In this document: in pieces, positions 1-5,529 of the stretch
Numbering within the stretch: position 1 is the stretch's first letter
How the letters are laid out: each line of letters starts with the position of its first letter
Origin: Paraktedonobacter sp039923935
GTDB taxonomy: Bacteria > Chloroflexota > Ktedonobacteria > Ktedonobacterales > Ktedonobacteraceae
Reading direction: 5' to 3'
Assembly (NCBI GenBank): GCA_039923935.1
Contig: JBDTBU010000097.1
Span: forward strand, 1-6,480
DNA: 6,480 nt
Position numbers and translations under genes: made by a program
The notes under the pieces: generated by a model
Told to the model about the DNA's origin: nothing
What the model saw: the letters and a program-made list of their open reading frames with translations, nothing else
Databases searched by the model: none

Positions 1-947
1 GGCGGTTCGTTGCAGACGTGCAGGGCTGTGCGCTTCTCGATCAGTTGGGCTAGCTCTGCACGTTCGATGCGGGTGGCATTCCAGGCCAGGGCTAACGTGC
101 CGCCGGGCAAGAGCAGACGTTCCCAGACTGGTAGGGCTGCGTTCAGCAGTTCAACGACCTCGCTAAAGTGCTGGATACCATAGGGCAGGTCGCCCACGAT
201 GGCGTGCATACGCGGGCCGCCCGGCACTTCTTGCAAGTGCTGCACGGCTTGTGCAGTTTCGCCATGCACGAGGACCAGATAACGGGTTGCGCCTTTGCGC
301 CCAACCTCGAACTGATAGCGCCTCCCGGCTTTACGCCCGCGCTCGTCCAGTTCTTTGTTCACGATATGCTCACTGCGAAAATATTGGCGTATAAAAACCT
401 CAGTGGTTGAGACATCCTGTCGATTATGCTCAATCCCAAAAGCATCGTAGCCAGCAGCTAGAGCCTGGAAGAGCGTTGTGCCGCCGCCAGCCAGGGGGTC
501 CAGAATGCGCAGACGCCCGGTGAACTGCTCGCGATATGCTCCGGCAAAGATAGCCATGTTGAGTAGTACCCGCGTAAATATTTCGTTGGTTTTGCCCTTG
601 TAACGACGCACCTCGGCCATTTCCATAGGCACAAAGGGCGTAAATTGCGGCTCGATGGGACGCAGCAACGGACCTTCGATCTCGGCCAAGTTTGTGAAGT
701 ATTGATGGCCCTCGCTGATAGTTCCCAGGCGCGGCAGCACCTCGGCCAACTGGGTCAACAGCGTGGCCTCATCCTGCTCCGGGGCCACTTCGGCTAGCAG
801 ATAGTCCTGCCCAGCCAGACGTACCGGTTCCAGATGCGAGATGGCCGCGCCAAGCGGACTAGCTAACAGTTCTGGGGTAGCTAGCACCTCGGCCATATTG
901 GCGTACTGTGTGCTACGTTGTGGTGTGATTTTAAGTGCTAGTTTCAT
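1..947 (-). CDS. TRM11/THUMPD-like SAM-dependent RNA methyltransferase, partial (C-terminus off the left edge)
   Basis: I translated 315 codons from ATG 947-945 to the window edge without meeting a stop. A Rossmann methyltransferase core is visible. Motif I is DPLAGGGTTL at residues 150-159, followed by the motif II acidic end GIEHN at 171-175. Motif IV is DLPYG at 253-257, and PGGTLALAWN at 281-290 fits the later strand region. The D-L/P-P-Y/F-G form is typical of the UPF0020/TRM11/THUMPD group, which makes N2-methylguanosine in tRNA; the substrate here is inferred. YKGKTNEIFTRVLLNMA at 116-132 fits the pre-motif I helix. The N-terminal ~95 residues do not look like a THUMP domain, and about 35 extra residues (roughly 190-230) lie between motifs II and IV. 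A DNA methylase is a less likely alternative. The gene is divergent from the NAD(P)H-hydrate repair gene. No Shine-Dalgarno precedes the ATG. The family is fairly secure; the exact substrate is not. Confidence 0.85.
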   Translation of the reverse strand, partial: MKLALKITPQRSTQYANMAEVLATPELLASPLGAAISHLEPVRLAGQDYLLAEVAPEQDEATLLTQLAEVLPRLGTISEGHQYFTNLAEIEGPLLRPIEPQFTPFVPMEMAEVRRYKGKTNEIFTRVLLNMAIFAGAYREQFTGRLRILDPLAGGGTTLFQALAAGYDAFGIEHNRQDVSTTEVFIRQYFRSEHIVNKELDERGRKAGRRYQFEVGRKGATRYLVLVHGETAQAVQHLQEVPGGPRMHAIVGDLPYGIQHFSEVVELLNAALPVWERLLLPGGTLALAWNATRIERAELAQLIEKRTALHVCNEP

Positions 948-954
948 GGGTGAT

Positions 955-983
955 AGTATACCATACAACAATGCCCTTCTCAC
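955..983 (-). promoter_or_regulatory. Candidate sigma70-type promoter for the methyltransferase, possibly giving a leaderless mRNA
   Basis: On the minus strand TATACT (955-960) matches the -10 consensus at 5 of 6 positions. GTGAGA (978-983) matches the -35 at 4 of 6, with a 17-bp spacer. Transcription would begin at about 948, directly next to the ATG at 947-945. This fits the absence of a Shine-Dalgarno and suggests a leaderless transcript. It was found by eye only. Confidence 0.35.
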
Positions 984-1005
984 CTATGTACGAACGCCTT
1001 ACAAT
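977..1005 (+). promoter_or_regulatory. Candidate sigma70-type promoter for the NAD(P)H-hydrate repair gene
   Basis: TTCTCA (977-982) matches the -35 at 4 of 6 positions and TACAAT (1000-1005) matches the -10 at 5 of 6, separated by 17 bp. Predicted initiation near 1012 would leave a leader of about 57 nt before the ATG at 1069. The -35 hexamer overlaps that of the opposite-strand promoter candidate (978-983), so the two could compete or share a regulator. Confidence 0.4.
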
Positions 1006-1068
1006 AGAGAGAGAAGACTGAGCAAACACAAACCAGCAGCAACACAAGAGAAGGCAGGGCCAGAGATT

Positions 1069-2637
1069 ATGCATAGTGTCACAGTTGAGGAGATGCGCGA
1101 GTTGGAGTCCAGAGCCGAACGCGAATACGGCCTGACCTCACCGATCCTGATGGAGAACGCAGGCAAGAGCGCGGCGGAATTGCTGGCGCACCATATCCGC
1201 AAACAGCACACGATCAGCGACCAGGAAATGTTGTTGCTGATTGGGCCAGGCAACAATGGCGGAGATGGCTTGGTTATCGCCCGTTACCTGGAACAATGGG
1301 GCGGCAAGGTCAGCCTCTATCGCTGGAAAGAGCAGCGTTTAATCATCCACGGCGAAGAGGTGCCAGAGGAGCAAACGGCGGAGCGGCTGGAAGGCATTTT
1401 GCAAAGTGCAGACTATGTTCTGGATGCACTGTTGGGTATAGGTATCTCGCGTCCACTGCCCGACACGATGCGCGATCTTTTGCGGCGTGTGCAGGATGAA
1501 CGGGAAAAGCGTGCTACGCTGTCTATCGTGGCTGTGGATCTACCCACTGGTATGAATGCCGATACTGGCGAGGTTGCTCCTGGCACGATCCCAGCGGACA
1601 TGACCATTACGCTGGCCTGTCCCAAACAGGGTTTTTTCTTTTTCCCCGCCCGCGCCTATCTGGGCCAACTTTTTATCGGGAGTATTGGCCTGCCACCTGA
1701 GTTAGAGAGCGGCCTGAGCACCGAGATGCTCACTGATACGCTGGTGCAGCGACTCCTGCCCAAACGCCCACTGGAGAGCAACAAGGGAACTTTTGGGAAG
1801 GTCATGCTGCTGTGTGGCTCGCCTGCCTATCCTGGTTCGGCCTTTCTGGCGGGCAACGCTGCTGCCAGATCGGGTGCGGGTCTGGTCACGCTGGCTGTTA
1901 CTCAACAGATGCTACCCATGTACGCCAGTAGTTTTCACGAAGCAACTTTTCTCTTGTTGCCAGATGAAGAGGAAAAGAGCTTGAAGCGCGTCAACACACT
2001 GATGGACGGTTTGGAGGGCTATCGCGCCCTGTTGATCGGGCCAGGGCTTGGTCAGTCGTCGTATACCCGTGAGGTAATTCTGCACCTACTGGAACGGTTG
2101 CGTGCGCTGCCAGAGGACCAGAGGCCGCGTTTGGTGATCGATGCCGATGGCCTGAACAATCTTTCGGCGCTAGAATACTGGTGGACGTTGTTGCCAAGCG
2201 GCACGGTGATTACGCCGCATCCTGGCGAGATGGGACGACTCTGTAAGGGGCTGAAGGTTTCAGGTGGCGCAATCGAGCGTTTGGAGTTGGCTCGCAGCAA
2301 GGCGCGTGCCTGGCAGGTTACGCTGGTTTTGAAGGGTGCCTGCACGCTTATCACCTCAGCTAGCAACGTGGACACAGACGCGATACGCACGCGTATCAAT
2401 TGGCAAGCCAACCCCGCGCTGGCTACAGCGGGCACTGGCGATGTACTGGCAGGCATACTGGCGGGCTTTTTGGCACAACACATGGACCCGTTTGACGCTG
2501 CCAGCGCGGCAGTTTACCTGCACGCGGCTGCTGGTGCGTTGGTTAGTCACGAGCTTGGGCTGGCTGGTCTGCTGGCGACGGACCTGCTGCCCAAGATCCC
2601 ACGCGCTCTATTGCATCTTAGCCAGGGCCGGGGATAA
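1069..2637 (+). CDS. nnr: Bifunctional NAD(P)H-hydrate epimerase / ADP-dependent NAD(P)H-hydrate dehydratase
   Basis: This cytosolic repair enzyme interconverts the R and S forms of hydrated NADH and NADPH, then dehydrates the S form back to the active cofactor using ADP. From ATG 1069 it is 522 residues, normal for the fused NnrE-NnrD form. The N-terminal YjeF_N epimerase half has MENAG (28-32), the GPGNNGGDG loop (59-67) and VDLPTG (156-161, where VDLPSG is usual). The C-terminal ribokinase-like dehydratase half has SNKGTFG (237-243), IGPGLG (323-328), IDADGLNNL (357-365), TPHPGEMGRL (382-391), LKGA (421-424) and NPALATAGTGDVLAG (448-462), with the expected catalytic Asp at 458. The frame is open back to an ATG at 841, but that extension overlaps the divergent methyltransferase and lacks family character. 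AGGG at 1056-1059 is a weak ribosome site for ATG 1069. The 3' end overlaps the opposing antiporter gene by 20 bp. Function is very secure. Confidence 0.96.
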   Translation: MHSVTVEEMRELESRAEREYGLTSPILMENAGKSAAELLAHHIRKQHTISDQEMLLLIGPGNNGGDGLVIARYLEQWGGKVSLYRWKEQRLIIHGEEVPEEQTAERLEGILQSADYVLDALLGIGISRPLPDTMRDLLRRVQDEREKRATLSIVAVDLPTGMNADTGEVAPGTIPADMTITLACPKQGFFFFPARAYLGQLFIGSIGLPPELESGLSTEMLTDTLVQRLLPKRPLESNKGTFGKVMLLCGSPAYPGSAFLAGNAAARSGAGLVTLAVTQQMLPMYASSFHEATFLLLPDEEEKSLKRVNTLMDGLEGYRALLIGPGLGQSSYTREVILHLLERLRALPEDQRPRLVIDADGLNNLSALEYWWTLLPSGTVITPHPGEMGRLCKGLKVSGGAIERLELARSKARAWQVTLVLKGACTLITSASNVDTDAIRTRINWQANPALATAGTGDVLAGILAGFLAQHMDPFDAASAAVYLHAAAGALVSHELGLAGLLATDLLPKIPRALLHLSQGRG

Positions 2638-3763
2638 AGAAGAAGACGATGCAGGCCATCACATAAATAGCCATTAACTGCACACCAGCCAGCCAGGACG
2701 ATTGACCATCCAGGCTCACAATGGAGAAGAGCAGCACAGCCACGCCCAGTACGACCAGTTCGAGAGGTTGGAAAACGAGGTCCATGTGGTGTGGAAAAAA
2801 CATGCTGAGTATGACCAGCAACGGTGCTACTAGGCTTGCAACCTGGATGGATGAGCCAGCAGCAATAGCCATGCTCAGGTCAACGCGGTCACGCAGAGCG
2901 ATATAGAGGGCGCTAGAGTGCTCGGCAGCGTTACCCACGATGGGGATAATTACCAGGCCCACAAAGATCGGCGACCAACCAAGCACCTTGGTAACAGGTA
3001 TGATAGTACTCACCAATAGTTCGCTATTCCAGGCAGTCCCAAGCGTGGCTAGCAATAACAATGCCAAAGTGAACCAGAGCTTGGGCATTTTCTGCTTTGC
3101 CTCCTCATGAGGATCGATTTGATCGATAAGCGCTTCGAACTCATCATCATCCTTCTCAACGGGCACAGGCGGCGTGTTTTTGCCGAGGCGTTTGGGGTTG
3201 CGTCGTTCGGAGTGTATGCGAAAGACATGTGCTAACAGATAGAGCACATACACAACCAGCAGCACGCACGAAATCGCCACACTCACCGCCTGCAAACGTC
3301 CGCGATCCTGGATCACCAGAGCACCAGTTGAGGGGATCAAGAGGCCCGCAACGGCCAACAACAACATGGCAGAATATTGTCCAGCATCGCGAGCATTGAA
3401 ATATTGGCGTCCCCAATGCCAGCCGCCAAGGGCGAGTGAACTGCCCAGCACCAGCAGCGAATTACTGATAATCGAGCCAGTGATCGAAGCCTGAACGACC
3501 TTAATCAACCCTGCATTTAGGGCGAAAATGCCGATAATCAGTTCTGGGGCGTTTCCAAAGGTCGCGTTTAATAAGCCGCCAGCAATCGGGCCGACATGCG
3601 GCTCTAGATCTTCCGTGGCTCGTCCAATCAAGGCTGCCAGAGGAAGTAGCGCAAGCGTTGCACACACAAAAATGGCTAGTGCGGCTTGCTGCGAACCCCA
3701 GAGGAGATCGATAGCGGGGGCGACAATAGCCATTGCAAGAAAATAATAAAGCCAACGTGGCAT
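2618..3763 (-). CDS. cax: CAX-type Ca2+/H+ (cation/proton) antiporter
   Basis: This is an integral membrane antiporter of the Ca2+:cation antiporter superfamily, expected to expel Ca2+ (possibly Mn2+ or others) in exchange for protons. From ATG 3763-3761 it has 381 residues, close to the usual CAX length. It has about 11 hydrophobic segments in two halves. The c-1 repeat contains GNAPEL (70-75), with Glu74 at the transport site, followed by a hydrophobic ITGSIISNSLLVLG segment (95-108). The c-2 repeat contains GNAAEH (277-282), with Glu281 and His282 equivalent to the ion-coordinating pair. The halves are joined by a charged cytoplasmic linker (about 196-226) with an acidic patch EKDDDEFE (203-210), as in many CAX proteins. 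A TTG at 3775-3773 would add four residues. I prefer the ATG because GGGGG (3769-3773) lies 5 nt upstream and the first membrane helix starts at once. The gene lies downstream of rplI on the same strand and converges with the repair gene. Ion specificity cannot be read from the sequence. Confidence 0.94.
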   Translation of the reverse strand: MPRWLYYFLAMAIVAPAIDLLWGSQQAALAIFVCATLALLPLAALIGRATEDLEPHVGPIAGGLLNATFGNAPELIIGIFALNAGLIKVVQASITGSIISNSLLVLGSSLALGGWHWGRQYFNARDAGQYSAMLLLAVAGLLIPSTGALVIQDRGRLQAVSVAISCVLLVVYVLYLLAHVFRIHSERRNPKRLGKNTPPVPVEKDDDEFEALIDQIDPHEEAKQKMPKLWFTLALLLLATLGTAWNSELLVSTIIPVTKVLGWSPIFVGLVIIPIVGNAAEHSSALYIALRDRVDLSMAIAAGSSIQVASLVAPLLVILSMFFPHHMDLVFQPLELVVLGVAVLLFSIVSLDGQSSWLAGVQLMAIYVMACIVFFFIPGPG

Positions 3764-3942
3764 AATATCCCCCAATACCTTACAGCGTGCGCCTCGTGCA
3801 TCGGGGGAGTAAGCTGGAGGCTAGCGCCGGCTCTACATCCGGGTGATATCCCTGTGGGGTATCTCGCTCGTTCCTGCATTGGGTGAGATGGCCCTCGTGT
3901 GCTGGCTCGCCCAACGCGAGACTTTGCCCCAAATGCGTTGTG
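3764..3942 (-). other. 179-bp spacer between rplI and the antiporter gene, with two hairpin candidates
   Basis: No gene is visible. CTCGC(5 nt)GCGAG at 3906-3920 is a perfect 5-bp stem beginning 22 nt after the rplI stop on the transcribed strand. It has no U-tract, so it is at most a weak or non-canonical rplI end. At 3845-3863 GATATCCC and GGGGTATC flank a 3-nt loop. The stem has one C-A mismatch in the minus-strand RNA and a U-G wobble in the plus-strand RNA. I find no convincing sigma70 promoter for the antiporter, so read-through from rplI is plausible. A leader RNA of a known riboswitch class is not recognisable by eye. Confidence 0.4.
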
Positions 3943-4437
3943 TTATTCAGCAGTGCTTGCGGCTGAAATCCCAACTCCGGCAGCGACTTCGGTTTCATCC
4001 ACTACATTGACCGTGATTTTCGGCTCTAGTTTGGGAGCGATCTTGATGGAGATCGGATAATTCCCAAGGGCACGAATCGGACTGGACAATCCAATCGAGC
4101 GGCGATCAACCGTCAGCCCCTCGGCAGAGCGCAGGCCAGATGCGATATCCTGGCTGGTGATCGAGCCATAGAGACGGCCTTGTCTGCCGACACGCGCTTT
4201 AAAGGTCAACGTTACCTGAGCCAGACGTTCGGCCAGTTGGCGATGATCTTCGGATAGTTTCTCCAGCTTGCGCTGTTGCGCTGCGATATGTTGTTTATGG
4301 TTCGCCAGCAGCGTTGGGGTCGCACCTGCGGCCAGATGACGGCGTAAGAGGTAGTTGCGGGCGTAGCCATCGGCCACTTCCTTCAAATCGCCAGCCTTAC
4401 CCAGACCATCTACGTCTTGTAACAGAATTATTTTCAT
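3943..4437 (-). CDS. rplI: 50S ribosomal protein L9
   Basis: L9 binds 23S rRNA near the base of the L1 stalk and helps maintain reading frame. The protein is 164 residues, slightly longer than the common ~150, with an extra Ala/Ser-rich tail. The N-terminal domain (1 to about 47) begins MKIILLQDVDGLGKAGD and carries the L9 signature through VADGYARNYLLRRHLA (21-36). A long charged connecting helix follows (about 42-75). The C-terminal RNA-binding domain includes GRLYGSIT (87-94). The start is fixed by the signature N-terminus and by GAGGAG (4448-4453), 10 nt upstream. In many bacteria rplI sits with rpsF, ssb or priB and rpsR. None of these is next to it here; its neighbours are a cation antiporter downstream and a divergent HEPN-CBS gene. 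Confidence 0.97.
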   Translation of the reverse strand: MKIILLQDVDGLGKAGDLKEVADGYARNYLLRRHLAAGATPTLLANHKQHIAAQQRKLEKLSEDHRQLAERLAQVTLTFKARVGRQGRLYGSITSQDIASGLRSAEGLTVDRRSIGLSSPIRALGNYPISIKIAPKLEPKITVNVVDETEVAAGVGISAASTAE

Positions 4438-4447
4438 GGTAAAAAAG

Positions 4448-4453
4448 CTCCTC
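4448..4453 (-). promoter_or_regulatory. Shine-Dalgarno of rplI
   Basis: On the minus strand GAGGAG lies 10 nt before the ATG at 4437-4435, separated by a U-rich stretch. A second, stronger-looking purine tract GGGGAGGAG (4478-4486) lies further upstream with no ATG at a usable distance. It could act as a decoy or be an element of leader structure. Confidence 0.75.
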
Positions 4454-4511
4454 GTAGGGGAAGCACAGAATGCCCGTCTCCTCCCCAGCCCTACAATTAC
4501 GGGGAATTGTA
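4454..4511 (-). promoter_or_regulatory. rplI leader with two mutually exclusive hairpin candidates
   Basis: Two pairings can be drawn in the leader RNA. The first is TACAATT(6 nt)AATTGTA at 4492-4511, a perfect 7-bp inverted repeat near the predicted transcript start. The second pairs GTAGGG with CCCTAC (plus-strand positions 4489-4494 and 4454-4459), and its 3' arm ends directly against the GAGGAG ribosome site. The arms overlap at 4492-4494, so both cannot form fully. The pairings are seen in the sequence; a regulatory role is inference, and the first repeat could equally be a protein-binding DNA operator. Confidence 0.35.
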
Positions 4512-4526
4512 TCGTTCTTGCTGCTT

Positions 4527-4555
4527 ACTTTAGCAGATGCGATGTTTTTTTGCAA
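4527..4555 (-). promoter_or_regulatory. Candidate sigma70-type promoter of rplI
   Basis: On the minus strand TTGCAA (4550-4555) and TAAAGT (4527-4532) are separated by 17 bp, each matching consensus at 4 of 6 positions. The spacer begins with an A-tract. Initiation near 4520 gives a leader of about 83 nt. The -10 is embedded in a short dyad, CTGCT(6 nt)AGCAG at 4521-4536, which could be an operator. Confidence 0.5.
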
Positions 4556-4560
4556 GTAGT

Positions 4561-4587
4561 CGAACTGACGAACTGACGAACTGACGA
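4561..4587. repeat. 8-bp tandem repeat, three full CGAACTGA units plus CGA
   Basis: CGAACTGA occurs three times without interruption at 4561-4568, 4569-4576 and 4577-4584, followed by the partial unit CGA. It begins 5 bp upstream of the rplI -35 hexamer on that gene's strand and lies in the divergent spacer to the HEPN-CBS gene. It may be a simple slippage repeat or a cluster of binding sites. The 8-bp period does not match a helical turn. Confidence 0.85.
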
Positions 4588-4744
4588 GGGTCATAAAGCT
4601 GAGACCGCTGTGCAAAAAATTGACGCACGCTTGCTACGTTACCAAGTATAGAGTGCTTCGTCTAAATGCATGGAACTCCCTTTATGCTGGCCGCGAAACG
4701 TGTTTTTCGTCTGGCTTGGTTCGTTCCTAACAAAATCTGTTTTC
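4588..4744. other. Remaining divergent spacer upstream of the HEPN-CBS gene
   Basis: Together with 4438-4587 this makes a 307-bp gene-free interval between rplI and the HEPN-CBS gene. A strong -35-like TTGACG (4620-4625) is present on the plus strand. The best -10 after it, TATAGA (4647-4652), lies at a 21-bp spacing, which is too long for a confident promoter. The frame of the downstream gene is open back to an ATG at 4670, so part of this spacer could code for 25 more residues. No RNA gene is seen. Confidence 0.4.
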
Positions 4745-5446
4745 ATGAGGTTATTTGTGGATAGACATGCAACATTTATTGGGCTGTATAACCAACTCTC
4801 TGACCATCTCATCACACTGACTGGCTCCAATGAGTTTGAGCGATTTTACCGTCTCATCGACATGGCTGCTGAGAAAAACGCCGCCGTCAAGCTGCACGCC
4901 CAACAACTCAAGAAATATGGCGATTTTCGCAATGTGATTGAGCATAACAACGAGTTTTTTGATGAGCCGAGCGACGGGACACTGGCACGTTTTCAGGCGC
5001 TCGCCAAAAATATTCTCTCCCCTGAGCCGCTTTTGCCCACATTTCAGAAGGATGTCCACTGTTTCCTACCCAAAGAGGCGCTTGGCTCTGCACTGAGCTA
5101 TATGCGCACCAACGACTATTCCCAAGTTGTCGTGCATAGCGGTGAGAAACTCTCCCTGCTAACGCTTGAGGGGATTGCACGCTGGCTGGCCCAGTCGTCT
5201 GAGGATGACAATGTTCTGTTGAAAAAATGTGTCATTGAGGATGTATTGATGAATGAGCATGAAGGGAGCTTTGGCATCATGGCCCGTAACCATAGCGTGT
5301 ACGATGCCAAAAATGCCTTCTCGCGCCCACTCAGTTCAGATAAGACCCGTTTGCACGCGGTCATTATTACACAGAACGGCAAAATCGAAGAGAAGCCGCT
5401 GGGTATAGTGACGCCATGGGATATTCTAGAGGATATCAACCTGTAG
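4745..5446 (+). CDS. HEPN-like / tandem CBS domain protein
   Basis: From ATG 4745 the protein has 233 residues and no evident membrane segment. Residues 1 to about 100 are helical and include KKYGDFRNVIEHN (56-68). Its Arg62-Asn63-x3-His67 fits the R-x4-6-H motif of HEPN domains, often metal-independent RNases in toxin and defence proteins. Residues about 105-150 resemble a first CBS motif (ALSYMRTNDYSQVVV, then LSLLT), and about 163-233 a second, ending GIVTPWDIL. CBS pairs usually bind adenine nucleotides or SAM. The second repeat keeps the usual Thr223 and Asp226; in the first the Asp position is Gly143. A nucleotide-gated RNase or RNA-binding regulator is inference, and a degenerate HEPN is possible. 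An upstream ATG at 4670 would add 25 residues, including a hydrophobic stretch. I prefer 4745 because the helical domain begins there, but neither start has a clear ribosome site. No antitoxin-like partner is adjacent. Confidence 0.75.
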   Translation: MRLFVDRHATFIGLYNQLSDHLITLTGSNEFERFYRLIDMAAEKNAAVKLHAQQLKKYGDFRNVIEHNNEFFDEPSDGTLARFQALAKNILSPEPLLPTFQKDVHCFLPKEALGSALSYMRTNDYSQVVVHSGEKLSLLTLEGIARWLAQSSEDDNVLLKKCVIEDVLMNEHEGSFGIMARNHSVYDAKNAFSRPLSSDKTRLHAVIITQNGKIEEKPLGIVTPWDILEDINL

Positions 5447-5529
5447 ACATGTTTTGGCGAGCATTGCAGGTGGGCGTCCTGTCGCAGATGCATGCAGTAT
5501 GCTATCGCCTGTTTCCGCTTGAGGGAAAC
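5447..5529. terminator. Convergent intergenic region with a short hairpin, possible weak terminator
   Basis: The HEPN-CBS gene and the TauE/SafE gene converge here with about 82 bp between stops. GTTTCC (5511-5516) and GGAAAC (5524-5529) form a 6-bp stem around a 7-nt loop, reaching the first base of the permease stop codon. There is no U-tract on either strand, so intrinsic termination is doubtful. Nothing better is seen in the interval. Confidence 0.25.

Noticed and set aside
168..410. Plus-strand 80-residue reading frame
   Set aside because: It lies entirely antisense to the methyltransferase coding sequence, whose motifs are clear, and has no recognisable domain.
841..1068. 76-residue N-terminal extension of the NAD(P)H-hydrate repair gene from ATG 841
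   Set aside because: It overlaps the start of the divergent methyltransferase by more than 100 bp, would run through the promoter region, and lacks family similarity; ATG 1069 gives the standard domain start.
2052..2483. Minus-strand 143-residue reading frame
   Set aside because: Antisense shadow of the dehydratase domain; its composition reflects reverse-complemented codons and no motif is seen.
3808..3870. Plus-strand GGGGGAGTAAGC start resembling the yybP-ykoY (Mn2+) riboswitch 5' motif
   Set aside because: It is on the strand opposite to the antiporter and no plus-strand gene follows within a plausible distance; the rest of the consensus cannot be aligned by eye. An Infernal search would settle it.
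4397..4615. Small leader peptide reading into rplI in another frame
   Set aside because: No good start follows the upstream purine tract, the frame crosses the -10 and -35 region, and its end overlaps rplI; it is better explained as chance.
4670..4744. Signal peptide or membrane anchor on the HEPN-CBS protein from ATG 4670
   Set aside because: The 25-residue extension has a short hydrophobic stretch but no clear ribosome site, and the domain begins naturally at ATG 4745. Not excluded, only less likely.
5447..5528. Small gene or RNA between the HEPN-CBS and permease genes
   Set aside because: Only 82 bp with stops and a minor hairpin; no start with ribosome site and no conserved RNA pattern visible.
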